A stretch of DNA of 27,725 nucleotides from Bacteroidales bacterium (GTDB taxonomy: Bacteria > Bacteroidota > Bacteroidia > Bacteroidales > WCHB1-69), in assembly GCA_023229985.1 (NCBI GenBank), contig JALNYF010000029.1, forward strand, positions 1 through 27,725, written 5' to 3'. A program made the translations under genes and the position numbers. The notes under the pieces were generated by a model. It did no database searches, was not told where the DNA came from, and saw only the letters and a list, made by a program, of their open reading frames with translations. Positions 1 to 5,947 of this stretch are shown here, piece after piece (within the stretch, counting starts at the first letter, position 1; each line of letters starts with the position of its first letter).

Positions 1-1
1 G

Positions 2-49
2 GATTATCAATATCCTATAACTGTATATATGGATAAAATCGCCGCATAG
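2..49 (+). pseudogene. IS3-family transposase OrfB, C-terminal end (cut by window edge)
   Basis: The frame reads DYQYPITVYMDKIAA and ends in TAG at 47-49. It is identical to the C-terminus of the transposase remnant at 3306-3829 on the other strand. The rest lies before the window, so it cannot be told whether this copy is intact. Confidence 0.7.
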
Positions 50-108
50 ATTTTTCAGCGCGGAATTCCGCTCCGGCTACGCCTCCGCTCCATTCCGCAC
101 TGAAAAAT
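50..108 (+). terminator. GC-rich hairpin after the IS transposase (left copy)
   Basis: The arms ATTTTTCAGCGCGGAAT and ATTCCGCACTGAAAAAT pair over about 16 bp with one mismatch at position 99. The 25-base loop is itself GC-rich. The hairpin starts right after the transposase stop codon and is flanked by A/T runs, which fits a bidirectional terminator that insulates the element. Its GC content contrasts sharply with the very AT-rich surroundings. Confidence 0.6.
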
Positions 109-232
109 CAAAAAATGCAACAAAAAAATTAAATGTATGAAATAAAAATGTAATTTTGCAATGTCAAACCAGCAAGGACTAATCACCTTCACTTTGAATA
201 AAAATGGTCTAAAGAATGGGACGCATAATAAA

Positions 233-466
233 ATTATTCGATTAGGAATGAATTTAGTTAGTTAGTTAATTAATTAACTGATATACAAATAAATAAAATT
301 GTAAAAAATAAAATAAAAAGAATTATTATATTAAAATTTATTGTAAATTTGCTGCTGTATTTTCAAGTAATATTAACGGACTTCGTATTATTTGAGAATG
401 CAAAAATGAAAATTAGTAATAAATAGAAGTCCCCTATAGTATTTTGTAATATAAATAATTGGGATT
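233..466 (+). other. AT-rich leader of the cassette
   Basis: Together with the IS tail this leaves about 400 bases without a gene. It holds a TTAG/TTAA-rich run near 255-278 and long A/T tracts. TATAGTATTTTG at 435-446 lies about 20 bp before the first gene's ATG and is a near match to the Bacteroidota -7 element, so it may be the cassette promoter. No other structure is seen. Confidence 0.3.
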
Positions 467-1474
467 ATGAAGAAATTTTTTTTAGTTTTGTTATTATGCT
501 CTATTTCATGGGGTGCAAATGCGCAGCTAAAGGTTTCTACTTATGGCAATGTCGGTATTGGAACTACTACACCACAATATAAATTTGATATTAATTTGGG
601 AACAACTGATGCTTTCCGCATTCATACTTGGACAGATGCTTATTTTGATAATTCCGGAGATTACGGTGCTTTATGTCTTTATCCTTATATGGATTATTAC
701 CTGCAATTAGGGAAGTCCAATCATAAAATTGGACAATTGTGGGTGACCGAAGTAAACAGTATGTGGGTATGGGAAACTTCTGATATGCGTTTCAAAGAGA
801 ATATTCGTCCAATCGCAAGTCCTTTACAACGAGTTAAGCAGTTGAATGGTATTCAATATACTATGAAATCCGATAATTTTTTAGGTTTCCCAAATGAACA
901 GAAAGAAAGATATATGAGCAACGATTTCGGTTTTATTGCTCAAGACTTGCAACGTGTTTTCCCTGAATTAGTTGTCGCTGATAACGATGGTATGCTGGGT
1001 GTAAAATATACACGTCTTGTACCTATTTTGGTTGAAGCAATCAAAGAGCAACAAGAGATTATTGATAGCCTTAAAGAAGATAATCATCAAAAATTGTTAC
1101 TTTTAGAAACAGAACTTAACGAATTAAGAACATTAATAAACTCTAATGATAATATTCAACATCAAGAATCTTTGAATATTCAGAATTTCTCTAATACTAA
1201 TAGTGAAAATCAGGGACTACAAGTTTTTCAGAACAGCCCCAATCCTTTTAATACAATTACTACAATTCAATGTTATGTTCCTTCCAATATGCAAAATGTA
1301 AAATTATGTGTTTATGATATGCAAGGCACTCAGCGTAAGTGTATTCCCGTGCAGTCACATGGAGCTTTATCTATACAAATTGAAGCAGGAGAATTGTCGT
1401 CAGGAATTTACATATACTTGTTACAAAGCAATGGAACCGTAAGTGAAGCTAAACAAATGATAATAACCCAATAA
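467..1474 (+). CDS. Surface protein with S74-type intramolecular chaperone domain and T9SS type A sorting domain
   Basis: This 335-residue exported protein has a signal peptide at 1-20 ending in ANAQ. A short segment containing VGIGTTTP follows, of the kind that precedes tail-fibre-like stalks. Residues 104-200 match the S74 peptidase/chaperone domain of phage tail spikes (endosialidase type): SDMRFKENI, then NDFGFIAQDLQ, then KYTRLVPILVEAI. The Ser-x4-Lys pair used for self-cleavage in that family is present as S105 and K110. A coiled coil spans about 187-222. Residues 251-335 form a T9SS type A C-terminal domain (NSPNPFN, then SSGIYIYLL). S74 domains trimerise, so a trimeric cell-surface protein is expected. 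It is the first gene of the cassette, 13 bp before the lipoprotein gene. The ligand and role are unknown. Confidence 0.8.
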   Translation: MKKFFLVLLLCSISWGANAQLKVSTYGNVGIGTTTPQYKFDINLGTTDAFRIHTWTDAYFDNSGDYGALCLYPYMDYYLQLGKSNHKIGQLWVTEVNSMWVWETSDMRFKENIRPIASPLQRVKQLNGIQYTMKSDNFLGFPNEQKERYMSNDFGFIAQDLQRVFPELVVADNDGMLGVKYTRLVPILVEAIKEQQEIIDSLKEDNHQKLLLLETELNELRTLINSNDNIQHQESLNIQNFSNTNSENQGLQVFQNSPNPFNTITTIQCYVPSNMQNVKLCVYDMQGTQRKCIPVQSHGALSIQIEAGELSSGIYIYLLQSNGTVSEAKQMIITQ

Positions 1475-1487
1475 AAAATCACAGATT

Positions 1488-1910
1488 ATGAAAAGAATAA
1501 TGCTTTTATTATGTATAACTATGACAGTTCTTGTCATAATTCCGGTTTCTTGTGAAAAAGAAGAAAAAGAAGAAGAAATATCGTCAAAACCGGCACGCGT
1601 GCCGGTGGACTATAGAGATAAATGGTGCGGGGCTTTTTATTGTGATGCGAAACAAAAAAGAATAGATGTAGCTAAAGTTGCCAATACGGATAGTTGCATA
1701 ACTTTCAGCGGCACTGGTTCTGGTTCTATTATTGTAAACGAACAAGGGTATTTCGAAAAGTCGAATTATGCAATGATAATAACAGACGGACATTGTACAG
1801 GGGATTCTCTTTATTTCAATCAATATAGTTATAGTCCGGGAGGTTCCCCCATTGAAAGAAAGTACGCTTGTCGAAGATTACCTGATAACTTGTTACCTTA
1901 TATACATTGA
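1488..1910 (+). CDS. Small cysteine-rich lipoprotein of unknown function
   Basis: The product has 140 residues. The N-terminus is hydrophobic and ends in a lipobox (IIPVSC), giving Cys22 as the lipidated residue. A short Lys/Glu-rich tether follows (EKEEKEEE), then a compact domain of about 110 residues with Cys near WCGAFYC, DSC, HCTG and YACRR, possibly forming disulfides in the periplasm or at the cell surface. I do not recognise the family. The stop codon overlaps the TTG start of the GH16 gene, so the two are probably translated together. It could be a partner or surface anchor for that enzyme, which is inference from position only. Confidence 0.65.
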   Translation: MKRIMLLLCITMTVLVIIPVSCEKEEKEEEISSKPARVPVDYRDKWCGAFYCDAKQKRIDVAKVANTDSCITFSGTGSGSIIVNEQGYFEKSNYAMIITDGHCTGDSLYFNQYSYSPGGSPIERKYACRRLPDNLLPYIH

Positions 1911-2899
1911 AAAAGATTTATTTGATTTTATTATTGTTCGTTTTTGTTTTCGCAGTTCAAGCGCAACACCCGCAACAAGACCCCAATTGGGCTGTTAATT
2001 TCATTGATAGTTTCAACACTATTAATACCAATCATTGGTATATAGAAACGGGCGTAAGACAAGCCGGCACACCCGGAGAAGACCTTGCATGGCATTCTGC
2101 GGAAAATGTTTACTCTCAAGAAGGACAATTGAGATTGCAGATTAAAAGGGATACTATGGTTCATAGTGATTGCACGTATAATAATCATCAGGAAGGGACT
2201 CACTATTTTTCTTCGGGTTCAATCATAACACATAATGTATATCATTACGGATATTATGAAATTTATGCAAAACTACCTGCCGATACAGGCTATTGGTCTT
2301 CTTTTTGGTTGTGGAGTTCTGATAATGCCGCAATGTGGGAAAATGAAATTGATGTGATTGAAGCTTTGGGCTACCACCCTGATACTGTAATAGGCAATAT
2401 TCATTGGTTGTACCAAATAAAAACAGATACCTCTTATTCGCATTTTTGTGGCTTGATGTCCGATTATCATTGGTATGGAATAGAATGGAACCAAGATAGA
2501 ATTATATGGTACTTGGATAGGAAAATTGTACGACAGATAAGAAATACCGCAGATGGATTAAATATTTGCCACCCAATGAAAATTATACTAAGCGTGGGGC
2601 TTGATCAATATATTGACGAAAATAGTGTATTGTTTCACACTTTTATCCCTAATAGTATGTTCGTTGATGAGTTAAATGTTTACCGATTGAAATGCGATTG
2701 TTCAAAAATTGTTAATGAAATATACAATTTCTCTACTTTTCAATATGGTGTAAAAAAATATATAAAACTATCGGGAGTAACACAATTACCTCAAAATGGA
2801 AATATCAGCCTGAGGGCAAAAGAGTATATTGAACTTAGAAATGGCTTTGAAGTCCCCTTAGGAACAGCGTTTTATGCAGATGTAAATCCTTGTCAGTGA
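1907..2899 (+). CDS. Secreted glycoside hydrolase family 16 (beta-glucanase/laminarinase-like)
   Basis: This 330-residue exported enzyme has a signal peptide at 1-20 ending in AVQAQ. A GH16 jelly roll fills about 30-260: it carries the ExDxxE catalytic motif as E147-x-D149-x-x-E152 and flanking Trp residues (WSSFWLWS, HWYGIEW) that usually line the glycan cleft. In this family the first Glu is the nucleophile and the last the acid/base, so a retaining endo-beta-glycanase is expected; the substrate could be laminarin, agar, carrageenan or another glucan/galactan and cannot be fixed here. Residues 283-329 resemble the 'coathanger' C-terminal modules of T9SS proteins (IELRNGFEVPLGTAFYADVNPC). 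The start is TTG at 1907, because it gives the signal peptide MKKIYLILLL and no in-frame ATG lies nearby. It overlaps the upstream TGA by two bases, indicating translational coupling. Confidence 0.8.
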   Translation: MKKIYLILLLFVFVFAVQAQHPQQDPNWAVNFIDSFNTINTNHWYIETGVRQAGTPGEDLAWHSAENVYSQEGQLRLQIKRDTMVHSDCTYNNHQEGTHYFSSGSIITHNVYHYGYYEIYAKLPADTGYWSSFWLWSSDNAAMWENEIDVIEALGYHPDTVIGNIHWLYQIKTDTSYSHFCGLMSDYHWYGIEWNQDRIIWYLDRKIVRQIRNTADGLNICHPMKIILSVGLDQYIDENSVLFHTFIPNSMFVDELNVYRLKCDCSKIVNEIYNFSTFQYGVKKYIKLSGVTQLPQNGNISLRAKEYIELRNGFEVPLGTAFYADVNPCQ

Positions 2900-2915
2900 T
2901 TTACATCTAAAACCT

Positions 2916-3137
2916 TTATATCACCTCCACACACCCTTTCTTGATATACTTCTTTCCGGTTTCGCTAACATATTGAATAACATATTGATACGTTCCAATC
3001 GGGCAACGGCGACCTTGATAAATTCCATTCCAGCCTTTGGCAACGGAGGTGGTTGAAAACAGTAACTCGCCCCACCGGTTATAAATGGCTATTTGATAAT
3101 CGCGGAGTTGTTCCGGTTTGTTTATTATGCGTCCCAT
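2916..3137 (-). pseudogene. Truncated T9SS type B sorting domain (gliding-motility C-terminal type)
   Basis: The readable frame encodes 73 residues that match the last part of a CHU_C / T9SS type B C-terminal domain: YQIAIYNRWGELLF, a Gly-Trp-x-Gly segment, then CPIGTYQYVIQY and a final KKGCVEVI strand. The upstream ITPNGDG-type half and the cargo are missing. The first few codons (MGRIIN) come from the edge of the right IS arm, and an in-frame stop lies two codons upstream, so the gene was probably cut by the IS. It has no signal peptide and should not make a working protein. It converges on the GH16 gene with a 16-bp gap. The missing 5' part is not in this window. Confidence 0.75.
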
Positions 3138-3353
3138 TAATTAGACCATTTTTATTCAAAGTGAAGGTGATTGGTCCTTGCTGGTTTTAACATTGCAAAA
3201 TTACATTTTTATTTCATACATTTAATTTTTTTGTTGCATTTTTTTGATTTTTCAGCGCGGAATGGAGCGGAGGCGTAGCCGGAGCGGAATTCCGCGCTGA
3301 AAAATCTATGCGGCGATTTTATCCATATATACAGTTATAGGATATTGATAATC
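3121..3353 (-). repeat. Right arm of 231/233-bp inverted repeat (IS3-family 3' end)
   Basis: Reverse complement of 2-232. It contains the IS end (about 3121-3135), the AT-rich tail, the GC-rich hairpin and the last codons of the decayed transposase. The two one-base indels relative to the left arm sit in A runs. The high identity means that the two copies shared a recent source or have been homogenised by recombination. Confidence 0.85.
3247..3305 (-). terminator. GC-rich hairpin after the IS transposase (right copy)
   Basis: Same 59-base element as 50-108, here with a perfect stem: TTTTTCAGCGCGGAAT pairs with ATTCCGCGCTGAAAAA. It starts directly after the transposase stop codon at 3306-3308 and is flanked by A/T runs on both sides. 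It could stop transcription in either direction and so shield the cassette. Confidence 0.6.
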
Positions 3354-3829
3354 AAGACTTTGATGCGGTCGGCGATGGTTGTAAAATTTAAAATATTCAG
3401 ACAACCCTTTCCACAAGTCGTGGCATTTTTTACACGGATTCAAATATACATATTCCTATTTTACACTCCGCCACAATCGTTCAATGAAGATGTCGTCCAA
3501 AGCACGTCCACGACTATCCATGCTAATTTTTATATCATTGATTATCAATAAATTGACATATTCGCTTGAAGTGAATTGACTGCCTTGGTCACTATTGATA
3601 ATTTCCGGCTACCGTGCGTAGCAATGGCATCGGCGATTACAGAGCAACACCATTCAGCCGACATCGTGTTACTCAAACTCCAACCGACAACATAGCGGGA
3701 ATACACGTCAATAATGGCAAACAGATACATAAAACCGTGTGACATAGGGATGTAAGTGATGTTCAATTCCCAAACTTGATTGCTGCGAGTAATATTGAGT
3801 CCTTTGAGCAAATATGGAAATTTATAATG
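3306..3829 (-). pseudogene. IS3-family transposase OrfB remnant
   Basis: Read on the minus strand, this carries IS3 OrfB (rve, DDE) sequence from HYKFPYLLKGL to YMDKIAA. Recognisable pieces in order are NQVWELNITYIPM, VYSRYVVGWSLS, INSDQGSQFTSSEYVNLL, MDSRGRALDDIFIERLW, LSEYFKFYNHRRPHQSL. It is dead in several ways: the first catalytic Asp (DITYIP in the family) is Asn, there is a frameshift near 3603, a TAG interrupts SVK*EYVY near 3450, and the N-terminal part and OrfA are missing. The second Asp (SDQG) and the Glu (IERLW) remain. The break at about 3829 coincides with a sequence resembling another IS end. Confidence 0.85.
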
Positions 3830-3943
3830 CTCCCAAAAATTTAGGACAACGGTTAAAGTGATTATCTTTGCACAAAATTAAAAAAGATGAACAATTCAAA
3901 GAAAACTATAATACTGCCACATTTTAAGACTAGTAGCTAAGCT
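3828..3943 (+). mobile_element. Possible left end of a second IS3-type element, with promoter and 17-codon orfA stub
   Basis: TGCTCCCAAAAATTTAGGAC begins exactly where the transposase remnant breaks off, and looks like an IS3-family terminal repeat reading rightwards. A consensus Bacteroidota -7 element TATCTTTG (3863-3870) follows, then ATG at 3887 and a 17-codon frame (MNNSKKTIILPHFKTSS) ending in TAA at 3938-3940. The lysine-rich start could be that of an IS first reading frame. Nothing further of an IS is recognisable to the right. Identification as an IS is tentative. Confidence 0.35.
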
Positions 3944-4124
3944 AAAAACGTGTATTAACCCAAATTAAAAGCGAGCAAAAAATTACCTCTAACCACCTCA
4001 TTTTCAAAAATAATTCCTATCTTTGCCCTCAAATTCGTTTCGCTATGAAAAGCACAAAAAACGATAAAATTAAAGAAATAAACATCACTCCGTCGCACGG
4101 GCGTTCGCGCGGGGGCACCACCTC
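3941..4124. other. Junction region between IS remnants and hemW
   Basis: Mostly AT-rich with no recognisable gene. It contains an orphan promoter (4018-4025) and a short abruptly GC-rich block at about 4089-4120 (CCGTCGCACGGGCGTTCGCG) before the end of hemW. No hairpin terminator for hemW was found here. Confidence 0.4.
4018..4025 (+). promoter_or_regulatory. Bacteroidota -7 element TATCTTTG without a clear gene
   Basis: TATCTTTG is an exact match to TAnnTTTG, with a T-rich stretch (TTTTC) about 18 bp upstream in place of the -33 box. An ATG 20 bp downstream opens a 45-codon frame that runs into the 3' end of hemW in antisense. It may be the leftover promoter of a gene removed during the IS rearrangements, or it may drive a short antisense RNA. 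Confidence 0.4.
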
Positions 4125-4182
4125 TCACTCCTCAGCAAACAGTTCCATAGAAATGCTATCGGCAAAGAGCTTGCCGGAATAG
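4045..4182 (+). CDS. Possible 45-residue ORF behind an orphan promoter
   Basis: The frame starts MKSTKNDKIKEINITPSH, then becomes Ser/Gly/Arg-rich, and stops at 4180-4182 inside the 3' end of hemW. In favour is a consensus promoter 20 bp upstream and a Lys-rich start. Against are the short length, no known homology and the overlap with hemW. It may be the 5' remnant of a gene whose body was deleted. Low confidence that it is expressed. Confidence 0.15.
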   Translation: MKSTKNDKIKEINITPSHGRSRGGTTSHSSANSSIEMLSAKSLPE

Positions 4183-5255
4183 CTGAGAGTCAATTGATTA
4201 TCTCTTAAAATATAATGGGAAGGATTTACTTTTTGCGATAGTTTGGAAAGCAGAAATCCGCGCTTTTCGGGACCAAAAAGCGCGGAAATTTCATTCAAGT
4301 GAATGCCTTCACGGGTGCGCAACCGCAGCAGAACATATTCATCGTACCGATTATTTTGGGAGAGAATTTCCGTTTCTTCGTAAGGTTGTCCGCTTGTGAT
4401 GCCGTCAATATATTGTTGCAAATGTGCGACATTCCATTTTCGCGAAGCACCGTTAAAAGAGTGTGCCGACGCTCCGATTCCCAAGTAGGGCACCGATTGC
4501 CAATAAGCGGAATTGTGTTTTGAAATCCAGCCGTTGCGACAAAAATTGGATATTTCGTACTGCTCAAAACCGGCTTTTTCCGTCATTTCAATCAAGATGG
4601 CATAATCGCGTTCGGTCATCTCATCTTCAGGCAGATAACGTTGTCCAGCCCGCACTCGACGCGCCAACAACGTATTTTCCTCTACCGTAAGCGAATATGC
4701 GGATAAATGTTGGATGTCATAGTCTGATGCAGTTTGTAAATCCTGTCGCCACATGTCCGCGCTGCGATAGGCAATGTCGTAAATTAAGTCAATGGAGATA
4801 TTCTCAAACCCCGCGGAAAATGCATTTTCTATCGCTTTTTTTGCTTCTTTCCCCGTATGCCGACGATTCAATAAGGAGAGTATTTCGTCATTAAAAGATT
4901 GTACGCCGATACTTAATCTATTAATTCCCAATGATTTAATATCTTTTAAGTAGGATGGTGACAGCTGTTCGGGATTGGCTTCGAGCGTAAATTCCAATGT
5001 GGGTGCAAAGTGGTAGTAGCGTCTGATCGACTGCAAAATATTGTCCAATTCCTCGCGGTTGCACAACGAGGGCGTGCCACCGCCAAAATAGAGAGTAGAA
5101 ATCATATTGTCCGGCAAGTAGTTGGCAGTCAGCTCAATTTCGCGGGTTACGGCTTGCCAATATGTTTCTTTCAACTGTTCAGAAGCGACGGAGTAAAAGT
5201 TGCAATAGACACATTTTTGTTTACAGAAAGGGAAATGAATGTATATACCGTTCAT
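4125..5255 (-). CDS. hemW: Radical SAM family protein HemW (coproporphyrinogen III oxidase-like)
   Basis: This 376-residue protein has its radical-SAM iron-sulfur motif near the N-terminus: CxxxCxxC as CKQKCVYC, followed by NFYS. Next come the SAM-binding GGGTPS segment, TLEANPEQL and the IGVQSFNDEIL motif typical of HemW/HemN. HemW is a cytoplasmic haem-binding protein thought to deliver haem to membrane enzymes; it lacks the HemN residues needed for true coproporphyrinogen oxidation and is often misannotated. The start is ATG at 5255 (MNGIYIHFPF), which matches the family; the same frame runs 50 codons further upstream but that stretch overlaps the preceding gene and looks non-coding. It sits 10 bp after that gene's stop, as the last gene of a minus-strand run. 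Confidence 0.88.
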   Translation of the reverse strand: MNGIYIHFPFCKQKCVYCNFYSVASEQLKETYWQAVTREIELTANYLPDNMISTLYFGGGTPSLCNREELDNILQSIRRYYHFAPTLEFTLEANPEQLSPSYLKDIKSLGINRLSIGVQSFNDEILSLLNRRHTGKEAKKAIENAFSAGFENISIDLIYDIAYRSADMWRQDLQTASDYDIQHLSAYSLTVEENTLLARRVRAGQRYLPEDEMTERDYAILIEMTEKAGFEQYEISNFCRNGWISKHNSAYWQSVPYLGIGASAHSFNGASRKWNVAHLQQYIDGITSGQPYEETEILSQNNRYDEYVLLRLRTREGIHLNEISALFGPEKRGFLLSKLSQKVNPSHYILRDNQLTLSYSGKLFADSISMELFAEE

Positions 5256-5265
5256 CATCAGATCA

Positions 5266-5919
5266 TTAATTCTTTGTATGATAGAATAGAAATCCGATAT
5301 ATAAACGTGCACCATCGGCATAATCGCTTGGGGCATGCAGAACATTAAACACATAATCGATTTTGGCAATGAGATGCATTCGTGGCGTGAGGGCGTATTC
5401 GACACCCACGAACGGCGTCAGGAGCAAGCAGCCGAATTTTCGATACATGATGCTCTCTTCTGCTGCAAAATCAGAAGATACAGCTTTGATATAGAAGATA
5501 TTACGCACACTTCCACCACCAATGATGCCGCCGGTCATCAAAGTCCATTTCTTGAATTGCCACGAGCAATCTGCCAAAATTCCACCCCAACCCAATGACC
5601 ATCTGTTTTTTTCTTTACCGTAAATGAGATGGCTCACACCGCCCTCCATGCCTATGCGCGCGTGCTTGCCGAGATGAAAGCGAAGGGCACCGCCAATTCC
5701 GAAAGGAACACCCCTGTTCGTAATAGATTTTATTGCCTCCCCTTGCATATCATAAATCGTGAAACTATTGCCCGACAAATAGCCGGTGTGCAACATCATA
5801 CCACCGGAAAATCCACGATAAACAGCAGCCGTATCAGATTGCGCTTTAACATAATATGTTGAAAAACAACATATTAATATTAAGACAAATATCTTGTAAG
5901 TATGCAATGTTTTTTCCAT
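5266..5919 (-). CDS. Predicted outer-membrane beta-barrel protein
   Basis: The 217-residue product starts with a signal peptide of about 26 residues ending in VKAQ. The mature part is rich in Gly and aromatic residues in alternating strands (GGMMLHTGYLSG, FGIGGALRFHLG, RIGMEGGVSHLIYG, FVGVEYALTPRMHLIAKIDYVF) and ends in an aromatic-rich strand (RLYIGFLFYHTKN), as small outer-membrane barrels do. It resembles the porin-family barrels common in Bacteroidota, but I cannot assign a substrate. It lies between the flippase (28 bp) and hemW (10 bp), so it is probably in the same operon; a role in envelope glycan export would be a guess from position. Confidence 0.7.
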   Translation of the reverse strand: MEKTLHTYKIFVLILICCFSTYYVKAQSDTAAVYRGFSGGMMLHTGYLSGNSFTIYDMQGEAIKSITNRGVPFGIGGALRFHLGKHARIGMEGGVSHLIYGKEKNRWSLGWGGILADCSWQFKKWTLMTGGIIGGGSVRNIFYIKAVSSDFAAEESIMYRKFGCLLLTPFVGVEYALTPRMHLIAKIDYVFNVLHAPSDYADGARLYIGFLFYHTKN

Positions 5920-5947
5920 TTATCGTTATTTGAATAAAAGTCGTGCG

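Larger units (their letters stand above)
2..232 (+). repeat. Left arm of 231/233-bp inverted repeat (IS3-family 3' end)
   Basis: This stretch is the reverse complement of 3121-3353. By eye there are about five substitutions and two single-base indels, so roughly 97% identity. It holds the last codons of a transposase, a GC-rich hairpin and an AT-rich tail. The tail ends near GGTCTAAAGAATGGGACGCA. The reverse complement of the other copy, TGCGTCCCATTAATTAGACC, resembles IS3-family terminal inverted repeats, so the IS boundary probably lies around 222-232. Similarity between the arms stops at 232. Confidence 0.85.
1..3829. mobile_element. Putative IS3-bracketed composite module
   Basis: Two copies of the same IS3-family 3' end, in opposite orientation, flank a three-gene cassette (467-2899) and a truncated sorting-domain stub (2916-3137). 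Both transposase ends point inward. The left copy runs off the window, so its completeness is unknown. The right copy is decayed. The arrangement resembles a composite transposon or a segment that could invert by recombination between the arms. Whether it ever moved as one unit is inference, and no target duplication can be assigned because the outer ends are either outside the window or destroyed. Confidence 0.55.

Noticed and set aside
3345..3551. A 68-codon + strand ORF near the right IS arm
   Set aside because: It is antisense to transposase sequence that translates clearly on the minus strand.
4125..5255. True coproporphyrinogen III oxidase (HemN)
   Set aside because: Length (376) and N-terminal motif layout fit HemW, which is shorter than HemN.
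5256..5405. A 50-codon upstream extension of the hemW frame
   Set aside because: It overlaps the end of the barrel gene, lacks HemW-like sequence, and the family begins at MNGIYIHFPF.
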